DNA from: Endotrypanum monterogeii
Lineage: Eukaryota > Euglenozoa > Kinetoplastea > Trypanosomatida > Trypanosomatidae
Length of the DNA stretch: 64,000 nucleotides
Assembly: GCA_000333855.2 (NCBI GenBank)
Contig: CM007342.1
Span: forward strand, 436,387 to 500,386
Direction: 5' to 3'
Positions 1 to 10,970 of this stretch are shown here, one piece after another. How positions within the stretch are numbered: the stretch's first letter is position 1; the number at the start of each line of letters is the position of its first letter. The notes below the pieces were generated by a model. The model did no database searches. It was not told the origin of the DNA and saw nothing but the letters and a program-made list of their open reading frames with translations. A program made the translations under genes and the position numbers.

Positions 1-2
1 AA

Positions 3-3000
3 CAGGTCGCTCTCATCCGGGGCTGGGATGATGCGCTCGAGCGGTTGACCGAAGATCTGAGCACCTTCAGCGGCATACGGGCGAGTCCATACTTTGTCTC
101 CCCGCATCTCATATCCGTGACAAACGACGCAGAGGCAAGGCTCGACCGGCTGCGGCAGGTGCTGGAGGTCTTCCTCGAGGTGCAGAAGCGTTGGGTGTAC
201 CTGGACGGCATCTTCGCTGGAAACGCTGAGGTTCGCGCACAGCTGCCGCACGACACAGTAAAGTTTGACCGCACGAGCCGAGAGCTGCTTCGCATCCTCC
301 CACGCCACCGCTCCTCTGGCAGCCTTCCAGAGCTTGGTATTTCTTTCTTTCTTGAGGACGACAAATTCCAGGTGACACTGGAGCGTCTTCTTTCGCAGTT
401 GGTGGCGGCGCAGCGTGCGCTGACAAGCTACCTTGACATCCAGCGCACCCGCCTTCCTCGGTTTTTCTTCATTGGGGACGACGACCTGCTCGAGATCATG
501 GGCAACTCTAAGAACCCGCTGTTCCTCAACAAGCACCTCAAGAAGATGTTTACCGCCTTGGCGTCACTCCAGCTTGATGGCAGCATGAGGAATACAGCTA
601 CGCGACTGCGCGGCTTCGCGAGTGTCGAGGGCGAAGAACTTTTTTTCCAATCTGGACCCATCCCGTACCGGCAGCGCCCGATCCACGCATGGCTTGGGGA
701 CGCGGAACAGGGAATGGTTTCTACCCTTCGCGAAAACACGCTGCGCGCCTTCCAACAGCTCCTCCGCACCGAAGACGCATCGCCATATTCCCTGTTGTGG
801 TCGATGGATTGGATGAAGAGCAAACCCACGCAGGTGCTGTGTCTGGCGCTGCAACTTATGTGGACACGACAGCAAGAAAATGTTTGGACTGGCGCGTACG
901 GCACGTCTCAGTCCCTCGCGACAAAGTCGTCAGTGGTAACTAAAAGCATGGATGACCTGCTTACCCACTTGGCTCACAGCGGTCTTGCAGAGACAGTCGC
1001 GCCAAGCTCGCGCCGCCAGTGCGAGCAACTCATTACGATAGCCGTGTACCAGCGAGATGTCTCTCGCACCCTCGTTGCACACAAAGTGTCGTCGCCGGAC
1101 GACTTTGAATGGCTGAGGGTTCTGCGTCTGTATGTGGTCCCCCAATCCCTGCAGCAGCAGCTTAGCGATAAAAACGTACGTACATCGAGCGGCATTGACC
1201 CCGCCAGTCCTACATGCTTGACAGAGCCGGCGCCGAGTAACCATCTTTCTTCTGAGACGGTGGAGTGTCGCATGGCGGATGCCTCCGTATTTCACGGCTT
1301 TGAGTACATTGGCGGTTACGAGCGTCTCGTACAGACGGCACTTACGGACAAGTGTTACTTAACCCTCATGCAAGCTCTGCACACCCGCCTCGGTGGTTCA
1401 CCGGTTGGACCAGCCGGTACAGGCAAGACGGAGACAGTGAAGGCGCTCGGCATGCAACTGGGTCGCCACGTTCTTGTCTTCAACTGCGACGACACCTTTG
1501 ACTACTCAGCGGTGAGTCAAATCTTTATGGGACTGTGCCATGTTGGCGCGTGGGGCTGCTTCGACGAGTTCAACCGACTCGAGGAGCGCATCCTTTCCGC
1601 GTTGTCTCTGCAGATCCAAGCCATCCAGTATTCCCTCCGAGCGCGTCAAGGGCATGTGCAACTTCACGACCGCGCTGTGCCCCTGCAACCGAATATGGCC
1701 ATCTTCGTAACCATGAACCCCGGCTACGCTGGTCGCTCGAAGCTGCCGGGTAATCTAAAGATGCTGTTCCGCACGGTCACCATGACCACCCCTGATCGTG
1801 AAACCATTGCGGAGGTGATGCTCTTCGCGCAAGGATTCATAACAGCCGAAGCACTCTCGCAGAAGGTCGTTCCTCTTTTCCGCCTGTGCGAAGAGCAGTT
1901 CACACAGCAGGCGCATTATGACTTTGGTCTTCGCACGTTAAAGTCTGTTCTCGTCGCCGCCGGTGATCGGAAGCGACGCGCCGTGGCGGAAGGAGGTGGC
2001 GGGGATACTGGTAACGGTGACGCTGAGGGCGGGGGTGATGGTTATGCTGGCACTGCGGGTGCGGACGCGGTACAGGCAATGGAGCGAACGCTGCTTCTGG
2101 AGAGCATCATTGTGATTGTTGCCCCAAAGCTGGTTGCCCAGGATGTCGTCCTGTTCTACCCGCTGCTGCACGACTTTTTCCCTGGCCAACCTCTCCCTAC
2201 CTTGCCAATGCATCAGCTGCGCGACGCAGTGGCGTGTGTGTGCGCGGAGAATGGCCTCTCCCCGGCTGCGAGTTGGGTGGAGAAGGTGGTGCAGCTTTAC
2301 CGAACAAATGCAACGCGGCATGGTGTCATGCTTGTCGGCCCAAGTGGCACAGGCAAAACAACTGCGTGGAAGGTGCTGATGGCTGCCATGGCTCGGCTCG
2401 AGCGGGGGCTGCGGATGCACGCGTACGTCATCTCACCCAAGGTCCTTAGCAAGGGCGAAGTGTTCGGCACTTTTGACGTGACGACACGTGAGTGGCGCGA
2501 TGGCGTGTTCACGACTGTCATGAGGAAGATCATCGATGCCGAGGCGCAGGAGCAAATACCAGATGAAGTGGTGCTGACAGGGAACGACGACGCCGACCAC
2601 AGCGTCGCGGCGGCTTCTCAGACAATGGACTCCCCGACGAAAAGAGATGAGACCAGTGAGGAAGTCAGAAGCTCTTCGCCGAAGCGAAGCGCTGCTCGCG
2701 ACTGTGCCGGTATTCCAGAAACGGCTGAAAGCCCCGGGGCGCGAAAGGAGCACTGGATCATCTTCGACGGCGACGTGGACCCGGAGTGGATTGAGAACCT
2801 CAACTCGGTTCTGGACGACAATCGGCTGCTGACATTGCCAAACGGCGAGCGGCTTCCGCTGCCACGCTCCGTGCACATGATGTTCGAAGTTCAGGATTTG
2901 CAGTACGCAACACCAGCCACTGTTTCGAGGTGCGGAATGCTTTGGTTCAGCGAAGGCATCGTGCCACTAGCAGGGATCCTGGAGCGCACGTACCACCAGC

Positions 3001-6000
3001 TTAAAGAGGAGCCAGTCGTCGACGCGCGTGGTCGCCGCATGCATGGGGGCCTCCATGATATGATCGGCATCACCGGTACGCGGAGCGGTCTCTCACCGGA
3101 CTGCGTTGTAACGGGCGAATACGGCAAGGTGTACCACGAGCTGATCGTGTCAAATGCGACAGCCAGTAGGGAGGAAGTAGCGACACACAGCCTGTTGCTG
3201 CATTGTGGCCCCACCACCAGTGGCGAGGCTGCCACCGCCCGCGCTACCCTGCAAACCGACGACACTCCTGATGTTAACACGGACGACACCATCCACAGTG
3301 GGACGGTCACCGGCGCCCTGACTACGCCCATCCGCACCAATGGCTTCGCCGCCAATGCGCCGCGTCGCAGTCATCCCGATGCGGAGCGTATCCAGGAAAT
3401 TATGGTCAGCTCCTGGGCAGAGGCTTTCGAGAAAGAGGGCATCGTGGTGCGTGGCCTACAGCTGATGAAGTCGGCAGCGTATCGTCGCCTTTGTGTTATG
3501 ACCCCCGGGGACCTTCAAAGTTTGGAGAGTACCGTCTCGCTTCTCATCCAGGGCATCTGGCGGACCTTCGAAGCAGAGCAGCAGAACGACGGCAGTGTCT
3601 TCAGTTGCGATGTAGTGAAAAAGATTGCGGCGCACGTACTCTCCTACGCGATCTTCTGGGGTCTGGCCTCAGCCATGAACATGGAGGGTCGCATGACGCT
3701 AGCACAGGAGCTAGGGCTTCGGCCCACCATCGGTGGAGCGGTTCAGTCTATGGTGGAAGTGGAGGTGTGCTACCGCACGGGTGAGTGGCAGCTGATACGA
3801 AGCCGCGTTGAGGAAACTCCGCTGCTGGTAGAGCAGGTTGGCGCCAATGACACGGTCATCGCCACCGCTGACACGTGCAGGCACGAGGACGTCTTGAGCG
3901 CGTGGCTCGGTGCCGGTCGCTCTGCCATTCTCTGCGGGCCCCCGGGCTCAGGCAAGACCATGTCCATCACAGCGGTTCTGGGAAAGCTGCCCGAGTACGA
4001 GGTGGTGTTCTTGAACTTCTCCAGCGGCACAACGGTGACGACAGTCATGAAAGCGCTGGAGCAGCACTGTAGTGTGCAGGATACCGCGCGCGGCCTCGTC
4101 ATGGCACCGGCGTCCGGCAAGCAGCTCCTCCTGTTCTGTGATGAGGTCAACTTACCGGTACTCGATCGCTACGGCACACAGGTAGTCGTGCAGCTCCTGC
4201 GCCAGCTCATCGAACAGAGGGGTTTCTTCCGCGCCCGCGACAACACTTGGATCATCGTCGAAAATGTGCAAGTCATCGGCGCTTGCAACCCGCCAACAGA
4301 CCCAGGTCGTGTACCTCTCAGCGCACGCTTCCTGCGCTGGGCACCGGTGCTGTTCGTTGACTTCCCTTCATCAGAGTCCCTGCAAACCATCTACACAGTG
4401 TACTGTCGCACTATTTTGATGTGGAATGAGCACTTCAGCGCTCGCGTCGCCGCGCAGCTGGCGCAATCGATGGTCAAAATGTACCGTCTCTCGCAGGCAA
4501 AATACACCCCGCTACAGCAGCCGCACTACATCTACTCACCGCGCGAGCTTTCACGGTGGTCGCGCGCGCTGTACGAGGGCATCCTCACATGGGACAGCGC
4601 GATGCGGCGCCAGCTTACCCTCAGCCAGCTGGTGCGTCTTGCCGTGCACGAAGGGTTGCGCGTGTTTGCGGATCGCCTTGTCACAGTCGAAGAACGGACG
4701 TGGACAGAGACAGTCATTGTGCAGGCATTTCGCGAGTTCTTCACTGACATCGACGACTCCACATTCGATCTGCCGCTGCTCTACTCATCGCTGCTTTCGC
4801 GCAGCTATACAGAGAGCCCCCGCGAGGAGCTGCGGGCCTACGTGCAGGAGAAGCTGACAGCTTTTAATGAAGAGGAGTCTGTTGGTGACTTGGTGATCTA
4901 TGACGCGATGATCGACCACGTTGCGCGCATCGATCGTGTGCTGCGGCAGCCCCTCGGTCACCTGCTCATTGCTGGCGCCTCCGGTGTCGGAAAGACAGTC
5001 TTGACAAAGCTGGTTGCGTGGATGCGCGGCTTCTCGACTTTTTCGCTACGGGTGCACCGCGGGTACGACTTAGATGACTTTGAGCACGACCTCCGCGGGG
5101 TACTACACCGCGCTGGGTGTAAGCGGGAGCGGATCTGCTTCCTCTTCGATGAGTCGAACATACTGCAGCCGAGTTTCCTTGAGTACATGAACGCGTTACT
5201 AGCCTCTGGCGAGGTGCCCGGTCTTTTCGATGGTGATGAATGGCCAAAGCTGATGCAGGATGCTCGGGACGCAGTCTTGGCGAGCCAAAACTACTACGCC
5301 ACATTGCGCAGTGCTGGTGCTGGTGATGGCGTCGGTGGTGGGGGTGGAGGTGGAGGGGTGCGCACCAGTTCAGCCATGACGACGAACGGCCACCCCGGTA
5401 GCCGCAAGGACCTGGGCAGCGACGACAGGGCCGACCGTGGCCGGTCTGCCCCTGTGATGACCGAGGTAGGCATCCAGGCGAGCATGGAAGCTGACACATT
5501 TGTTGACGTGCACAACGACGCAGAGCTATATCAATGGTTCCTGACCAATGTACGTGAGTACCTGCATGTAGTGCTCACCATCAACCCTTCCTCAGGTGCT
5601 ATGACCTCGCGCACAATGGCGAGCCCGGCGCTGGTGAACCGTTGCACGATCGACTGGTTTGGCGACTGGGATGCGGCGACGCTGCAGCAGGTATGTCGCA
5701 AGCGGATTCGCCATCTTGCGCTTCTGCCGGCCTCCTGTGGGGGTTTCTCTACGGAGGCGGACGCGAAGGAAGCAGTCGTTGAGAGTCTGTGCTCCATCCA
5801 TGTCTCCACACAGCACATCAACGAGGCCCTGCGGGTGCGACACGCCGATCAGGGCACCTTCGTCACCCCGCGCCACTTCACCGACTGTGTTTCACACTTC
5901 GTGGACGTTATGCAGAGCAGGCTTAAACTCTCCAGCGACGCCCTCGCGCACCTGAACAGCGGTCTGGAGAAGCTGCACAGGACTTCCGACGAGGTGGCAG

Positions 6001-9000
6001 CGCAGCAGACATCACTAAAAGACAGGGAGGCCGAGTTGGAGGTAAGTAGCAGGCGGGCGCAGGCAATGCTGGAGCGGATCGTCAGCGAAACCGACTTCGC
6101 GAGGCGTGAGAAGGCGATAGCCCAGGACCTGGAGCGGCAGCTGCAGGACGAACACGCCCAGATCTCCGGCGATGCAGAGCGCTTGTCCATCGAGCTTGCC
6201 GAGGCCGAGCCGGCGCTACGAGAGGCAGATGCAGCGCTGAGCACCGTGAAGCCGGAGTACCTGCGCGAAATCCGTGCCTACACGATGCCGCCGCCAATGG
6301 TGAAGCGGACACTCGAAGCCGTCGGGACCCTTATGGGGGAAAAGAACTGTGATGATTGGGAATCGTTGAAGAACTGCATCCGCCGAGATGACTTCCTGGC
6401 CAGTGTGCGTAACTTTCGACCGGACGAAATCAGTGAGGCGGCCCGCGAGCGCGTCCGGGGGATGATGCGGGATGTTAAGTTCACCGTGGAGGCGGCCTAT
6501 CGCGCCTCGAAGGCGGCCGGCCCGCTCATGCAATGGGTATTCTTTCAGGTGAAGTATTCGGCCATCTACCAGCGTGTGATGCCAGTTCGATCGAAGATCG
6601 AGGCGCTGATCAAGGCGCGCGCTATCAAACTCAAAGGGTTGGAGGTGGCGCAGGAAGAGGTGCGCCAGAAGGAAAGCTCGTTACAGCAGCTCATGATCGA
6701 GTACCAGGACGCTACAGCCCAGATCACGGAACTGAAGCAAAGCATTGCCAACGTCACAGCCAAGTGCGACCGAGCACAGACGATCCTTCGTCAGTTGCTG
6801 GACGAGCGCGCTCGGTGGGAAAAAGAGGTGCAGAACACCGACTCGGACGCGCACACAACCCTGGGTGACTGTCTAGTGTCCGCTGTCTTCCTCGCCTACG
6901 CGGGCTTCTACAACGAGCACACTCGGGAACGCCTCTTGATGCCGCGCTGGGTATCCTCTCTCCAGCACGCGACTATTTCTGTTCGTGAGGGTCTACGCGT
7001 GACGGATTATCTTTCCTCCGCTTCACAACAACTGGAGTGGGAAGAAGCAGGGCTACCGAAGGATAGCTTGGCCATCGACAACGCTATCATAATGTATCGC
7101 TCCAAGCGGAGTGTGTTGCTGATTGACCCAACCGGTGTGGCGTCAGACTACGTACAGCGCTGCTACGCAGCTAAAAAAATCACAAAGGCCTCTTTTAGTC
7201 AGCCTGGTTATCTGAAGCAGTTGGAGATGGCAGTACGGTTCGGCTATCCAATTCTTATGGAGGACGCCGAGCATCTCGATCCGGCGATAGGGCCTCTGCT
7301 AACTGGTGAGGTGCGCCGTCACGGCACGCGCTTCATCACCCGCATCGGTCCGCACGAGGTCGATATGGCGCCATCCTTCAGTCTTCTGCTGCACACACGC
7401 AACCCCTTTTTTCAGCCACCGCCAGATTTGGCTGGGCAAGTGTGCATCGTCAACTTCACCGTCACAATGTCTTCCTTGCAGTCGCAGTGCCTGCACTACA
7501 CGCTTGTGCACGAACGACCTGATGTACATGAAAAACGATCCACGCTGCTTAAGGCGCAGGGTGAGTATCAGCGCCGACTGCGTGTACTGGAAGAAAAACT
7601 GCTGACGCGCATCGCTGAAGCCGAGGGAAGCCTGCTAGACAACGATGCTCTCATCGAGAGTCTCTCCGAGTTGAAGGCAGAGGCTACTCGTATCTCAGCC
7701 ATCATTGCTGACAGCGAAAAATCGTTTCGCGAGATTCGCAGTGTGGAAGACGGGTACTCCCCCGTCGCGGCGCTGGTGGCACAGGCCCATTTCGCGCTGC
7801 AGCGCTTCGGGGAGCTGAGTCCGTATTATCAGTACAGCCCGCGCTTTGTTCTTCGCATTTTGGAAGATGCGCTTTGTGCGCTACCGACCACAAGCGCGCC
7901 GGCAGCGGATGGAGCGCTGCGACTGCGCCTTATCAGGTACCAAGTGTGTTTGCTGCTGCACCGGCGTGTTCTGCGAGGCATGTTTCACGAGGACCACCTC
8001 GTGTGGGCGTTGCGCCTGGCGCAGTTGCGGAGTATGATCGGGATGGCAGGCGCGGAAGCCGAGCTTGCCCCTCTAGCGACCGTCGCGTCGACGGTGCCCT
8101 GCGAAAGCGGCAGCGCGAACTCCGCTGTGATGCCAGAGGAATGGGAGTGGATCATGACAAGCCTGAGTGCCGCGAGTCGAAACGCCGACTCCTCCGACGA
8201 TGCAGTGGATAATAGCGCCCAACCCGCGGTGCTGTCCCCGACACATCTGCCGATTGTGCTGCGACGCGCCTGCCCGACATTGGGGTCGCAGAGTCGTCAA
8301 GCACTTGCTTTCCTCCTCACGAAGCCCGCGTTCAAAGAGGTCCGCCACACACTTACGACGCAGGCAGCTGCGTGGGAAACGGTGCTCACCTCCCGGACTC
8401 CGCTAACCACCAGCGAGTCTGCCCTACCAGCGGAGTGTTTCCCTCGTGGCGCCAGTCGTGTTCGTAGACTCTTTTTGCTGACTCTCCTCCTCCTCCACAC
8501 ACGCCGCGACGCCTTCATCGAGGCGGTGCACCAGCTGCTGGCGTCATACTTCTCGCCAGAAGCAATGGGCATACCTGCGGCGGCAACAGGCGCTGTCGAA
8601 GGTGCCGAGCCTGATGCTGCTCCTTGCACAGAGGATTTCTTTGCGCCGCAGACAAACGATATAACCGAGGACACCATAGCTGAGCTCACACCAGCGACGC
8701 CGCTTCTTATGGTAGCCGACACGATGTTCGACCCTGCCCTGCGCGTGGAGGAGCTGGCCCAGCGCATCGGCACAGACCTCTCTGTGGTGGCATTGGGGAG
8801 CACGGAAGGCGTTGCAAAAGCAGACGCCCTCCTGGCGGAGGCCACGCGAAGGGGGTCTTGGCTGCTGCTAAAGAACGTGCACCTCGCGCGTGGGTACATG
8901 GACAGGCTCGAGAAGCGGCTGCACTTTCAAAGGAGTGAAGGTCAGCTACATGGGGGATTTCGTCTTTTCCTGACGGCTGAGCGAGACAGGAGCGCGACAG

Positions 9001-10970
9001 GGTCGACCGTGGTGCTGCCCATCAACCTCATCGAAGCCTCAGTGGTCATGGTCTACGAGGCCCCCCCTGGTATGCAGTCCTCTCTCTTACTAACCTACGG
9101 CGAGTCTTCCACCGTTATGGGCTCCTCCTCCGACGACACCAAGTCATCCGCGGTTACCCCAAACACAGGTGATGCCGCCCCGAAGACCAACACTCCACTG
9201 CAGCGCCTTTACCTCGCCGCCGCATGGCTTCACTCTGTCATCACGGAGCGCCTTCTCTACAAGCCCCTCGGCTGGTGTGAGCATTACGAATATACGGAGG
9301 TGGACTATCAACGCGTAGTGCAGGCGGTGCAGACATGGAGCTCCATGACTGCAGAAGCGACCGAGTCGAGTGGCGACGCGGGTCAGTTGATCGTCTCGTG
9401 GGAGGCCTTGCGCACCATCGTCGCCATTACCATCTACGGCGGGGAAGTGAGTAGTATTTTCGACCAGCACATTATCAACGCCTTCTGTCGAAGGTTTCTT
9501 TGCGCAGAGATGCTGCACGACGCCGCACAGCTTGTCCCCACGGGAGCCGCCGAGGCCGGCGCGCCGCCACCCCCCATTCTCGGGCGCTCACGCGCAGAGT
9601 TGCTTCAATGGATTAACGCTCTTCCCAGCGGTGGCAGTGACCCGACGTGGCTGGCGCTGCCGATTGGTGCAGATCGCTTAACACGAGCACGAAGCGCCGT
9701 AGGTGTGGTGGAACGCTTGTCCCTCGTTCAGAGCACCCTGGACGACGAGCTCCAGCTTGTCGACCTGGGCAACGACAGGCAATCTATGAAGGATGACATG
9801 GATGCGCCATCACCCAAGAGTGCTGCGCTGCAGTCTACTCGATGGGCGGCCAAAGTTCAGTCCTACTGCACTATCTGGCACCCGATCTTCTCCACTGCGC
9901 TAGAGAAGCTCAACAGGCATCCCTTTGTTATACAGGCCGTCACACTGCACGAACAGGAAAGTGTGCGTGACGGTGCCGCAGACGCCCGCGTTGTGGTAGG
10001 GGGCACGATCGCCCTTAGCGGAGCGAGCGAGCCTGTTACCGGCGCGGCGCCGCTGGTGCTCGCAATGCAGCGGGAGGTCGTTGCTGCGGTCAGGCTTGTG
10101 CAGCACCTACTGAAGGATTTGTGCGCGCTACGTCTGGTCGTTATGGGGGAGCGCATGCCCAATTTAGCGCATCGCGGGCTTATAGAGGAGCTCATGAAGG
10201 ACCACGTACCGGCCCAGTGGGCCGCGCACCTAAGTAGTACGCACGGCTCCGCCACACACTCCGTTTTTGTGGGTCTTTGGGTGGCTGACGTCCAACAGCG
10301 AGTCGACAATCTTCTTGATCTCGCAACAGCAGCGCAGCGCCAACAGCTGGCGAAGACGCCCGTGCGCATGGGTGCCCTCTTTTTTCCAGGGGCATTCCTG
10401 ACCGCTTTCAAGCAGCACTGTGCGCGGGCAGGGCAGTTACCCCTTGAGCAGCTGGTGCCGCAGGTCGAGGTAGCGGCGGTGACCAGCACCGGCGTTGGGG
10501 GGAGAGGCGGGGCGGCAACCCCTGCCTTATCGACCACGGGTGCACTTGGTACTGTCCCCACCTCCGCAGCTGGCCTTCAGCCGCGGGGAGCAGACGAGAT
10601 GGTGTTGACTGGGCTCACCTTGTTCTCGGCACATGTAGATGTTGCTGGCAAGTGCGCACTCATTGAAACCACGGCCAAGGGTGCCACACCTGCGCTATCA
10701 TCGACCATCGCGCTGCGTTGGAAATGGGTTCGAAGCACCGAGAGTGCCTCCATGAAAATATCGCTGGCGGCGCGCCTCGCACGGCAGAAAGCGCAGCACC
10801 AGAGCATACTCCTTCCCTTCTATACAACCGAGAGTCGAGAGACACTGCTGGAAGTGTTGGAGCTGCCCATCGCGCTACACAGCAGCACCACCAGCGGTGA
10901 CACCATCGATGGCACGCAGGAGTGGTACGAGCGCGGCGTGTGTGTAGCCGCGTGGACGGCAACTGAATAA
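3..10970 (+). CDS. Cytoplasmic dynein-1 heavy chain, 5' end beyond the window
   Basis: This is the motor chain of minus-end-directed microtubule transport. The frame is open to the window edge, so the N-terminal tail is missing; residue numbers here count from the codon at 45. The first ~420 residues match the linker. Four AAA Walker A motifs are visible: GPAGTGKT (455-462), GPSGTGKT (765-772), GPPGSGKT (1298-1305) and GASGVGKT (1644-1651). The AAA1 Walker B is CFDEFNR (505-511). The stalk coiled coil begins near 1970, the microtubule-binding domain lies near 2070-2170 and the second coil near 2185-2265. AAA5, AAA6 and the C-terminal domain follow; KNVHLA is near 2941. Linker and AAA1 wording resembles dynein-1 more than intraflagellar dynein-2 or axonemal chains. 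Gly-rich or Ser/acidic insertions interrupt AAA modules near 646-680, 850-900 and 1760-1810. The stop is TAA at 10968-10970. Confidence 0.95.
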   Translation, partial: QVALIRGWDDALERLTEDLSTFSGIRASPYFVSPHLISVTNDAEARLDRLRQVLEVFLEVQKRWVYLDGIFAGNAEVRAQLPHDTVKFDRTSRELLRILPRHRSSGSLPELGISFFLEDDKFQVTLERLLSQLVAAQRALTSYLDIQRTRLPRFFFIGDDDLLEIMGNSKNPLFLNKHLKKMFTALASLQLDGSMRNTATRLRGFASVEGEELFFQSGPIPYRQRPIHAWLGDAEQGMVSTLRENTLRAFQQLLRTEDASPYSLLWSMDWMKSKPTQVLCLALQLMWTRQQENVWTGAYGTSQSLATKSSVVTKSMDDLLTHLAHSGLAETVAPSSRRQCEQLITIAVYQRDVSRTLVAHKVSSPDDFEWLRVLRLYVVPQSLQQQLSDKNVRTSSGIDPASPTCLTEPAPSNHLSSETVECRMADASVFHGFEYIGGYERLVQTALTDKCYLTLMQALHTRLGGSPVGPAGTGKTETVKALGMQLGRHVLVFNCDDTFDYSAVSQIFMGLCHVGAWGCFDEFNRLEERILSALSLQIQAIQYSLRARQGHVQLHDRAVPLQPNMAIFVTMNPGYAGRSKLPGNLKMLFRTVTMTTPDRETIAEVMLFAQGFITAEALSQKVVPLFRLCEEQFTQQAHYDFGLRTLKSVLVAAGDRKRRAVAEGGGGDTGNGDAEGGGDGYAGTAGADAVQAMERTLLLESIIVIVAPKLVAQDVVLFYPLLHDFFPGQPLPTLPMHQLRDAVACVCAENGLSPAASWVEKVVQLYRTNATRHGVMLVGPSGTGKTTAWKVLMAAMARLERGLRMHAYVISPKVLSKGEVFGTFDVTTREWRDGVFTTVMRKIIDAEAQEQIPDEVVLTGNDDADHSVAAASQTMDSPTKRDETSEEVRSSSPKRSAARDCAGIPETAESPGARKEHWIIFDGDVDPEWIENLNSVLDDNRLLTLPNGERLPLPRSVHMMFEVQDLQYATPATVSRCGMLWFSEGIVPLAGILERTYHQLKEEPVVDARGRRMHGGLHDMIGITGTRSGLSPDCVVTGEYGKVYHELIVSNATASREEVATHSLLLHCGPTTSGEAATARATLQTDDTPDVNTDDTIHSGTVTGALTTPIRTNGFAANAPRRSHPDAERIQEIMVSSWAEAFEKEGIVVRGLQLMKSAAYRRLCVMTPGDLQSLESTVSLLIQGIWRTFEAEQQNDGSVFSCDVVKKIAAHVLSYAIFWGLASAMNMEGRMTLAQELGLRPTIGGAVQSMVEVEVCYRTGEWQLIRSRVEETPLLVEQVGANDTVIATADTCRHEDVLSAWLGAGRSAILCGPPGSGKTMSITAVLGKLPEYEVVFLNFSSGTTVTTVMKALEQHCSVQDTARGLVMAPASGKQLLLFCDEVNLPVLDRYGTQVVVQLLRQLIEQRGFFRARDNTWIIVENVQVIGACNPPTDPGRVPLSARFLRWAPVLFVDFPSSESLQTIYTVYCRTILMWNEHFSARVAAQLAQSMVKMYRLSQAKYTPLQQPHYIYSPRELSRWSRALYEGILTWDSAMRRQLTLSQLVRLAVHEGLRVFADRLVTVEERTWTETVIVQAFREFFTDIDDSTFDLPLLYSSLLSRSYTESPREELRAYVQEKLTAFNEEESVGDLVIYDAMIDHVARIDRVLRQPLGHLLIAGASGVGKTVLTKLVAWMRGFSTFSLRVHRGYDLDDFEHDLRGVLHRAGCKRERICFLFDESNILQPSFLEYMNALLASGEVPGLFDGDEWPKLMQDARDAVLASQNYYATLRSAGAGDGVGGGGGGGGVRTSSAMTTNGHPGSRKDLGSDDRADRGRSAPVMTEVGIQASMEADTFVDVHNDAELYQWFLTNVREYLHVVLTINPSSGAMTSRTMASPALVNRCTIDWFGDWDAATLQQVCRKRIRHLALLPASCGGFSTEADAKEAVVESLCSIHVSTQHINEALRVRHADQGTFVTPRHFTDCVSHFVDVMQSRLKLSSDALAHLNSGLEKLHRTSDEVAAQQTSLKDREAELEVSSRRAQAMLERIVSETDFARREKAIAQDLERQLQDEHAQISGDAERLSIELAEAEPALREADAALSTVKPEYLREIRAYTMPPPMVKRTLEAVGTLMGEKNCDDWESLKNCIRRDDFLASVRNFRPDEISEAARERVRGMMRDVKFTVEAAYRASKAAGPLMQWVFFQVKYSAIYQRVMPVRSKIEALIKARAIKLKGLEVAQEEVRQKESSLQQLMIEYQDATAQITELKQSIANVTAKCDRAQTILRQLLDERARWEKEVQNTDSDAHTTLGDCLVSAVFLAYAGFYNEHTRERLLMPRWVSSLQHATISVREGLRVTDYLSSASQQLEWEEAGLPKDSLAIDNAIIMYRSKRSVLLIDPTGVASDYVQRCYAAKKITKASFSQPGYLKQLEMAVRFGYPILMEDAEHLDPAIGPLLTGEVRRHGTRFITRIGPHEVDMAPSFSLLLHTRNPFFQPPPDLAGQVCIVNFTVTMSSLQSQCLHYTLVHERPDVHEKRSTLLKAQGEYQRRLRVLEEKLLTRIAEAEGSLLDNDALIESLSELKAEATRISAIIADSEKSFREIRSVEDGYSPVAALVAQAHFALQRFGELSPYYQYSPRFVLRILEDALCALPTTSAPAADGALRLRLIRYQVCLLLHRRVLRGMFHEDHLVWALRLAQLRSMIGMAGAEAELAPLATVASTVPCESGSANSAVMPEEWEWIMTSLSAASRNADSSDDAVDNSAQPAVLSPTHLPIVLRRACPTLGSQSRQALAFLLTKPAFKEVRHTLTTQAAAWETVLTSRTPLTTSESALPAECFPRGASRVRRLFLLTLLLLHTRRDAFIEAVHQLLASYFSPEAMGIPAAATGAVEGAEPDAAPCTEDFFAPQTNDITEDTIAELTPATPLLMVADTMFDPALRVEELAQRIGTDLSVVALGSTEGVAKADALLAEATRRGSWLLLKNVHLARGYMDRLEKRLHFQRSEGQLHGGFRLFLTAERDRSATGSTVVLPINLIEASVVMVYEAPPGMQSSLLLTYGESSTVMGSSSDDTKSSAVTPNTGDAAPKTNTPLQRLYLAAAWLHSVITERLLYKPLGWCEHYEYTEVDYQRVVQAVQTWSSMTAEATESSGDAGQLIVSWEALRTIVAITIYGGEVSSIFDQHIINAFCRRFLCAEMLHDAAQLVPTGAAEAGAPPPPILGRSRAELLQWINALPSGGSDPTWLALPIGADRLTRARSAVGVVERLSLVQSTLDDELQLVDLGNDRQSMKDDMDAPSPKSAALQSTRWAAKVQSYCTIWHPIFSTALEKLNRHPFVIQAVTLHEQESVRDGAADARVVVGGTIALSGASEPVTGAAPLVLAMQREVVAAVRLVQHLLKDLCALRLVVMGERMPNLAHRGLIEELMKDHVPAQWAAHLSSTHGSATHSVFVGLWVADVQQRVDNLLDLATAAQRQQLAKTPVRMGALFFPGAFLTAFKQHCARAGQLPLEQLVPQVEVAAVTSTGVGGRGGAATPALSTTGALGTVPTSAAGLQPRGADEMVLTGLTLFSAHVDVAGKCALIETTAKGATPALSSTIALRWKWVRSTESASMKISLAARLARQKAQHQSILLPFYTTESRETLLEVLELPIALHSSTTSGDTIDGTQEWYERGVCVAAWTATE

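Noticed and set aside
8297..8899. Antisense open frame of 200 codons within dynein
   Set aside because: A GC-rich codon shadow of the dynein frame; dynein similarity continues through it.
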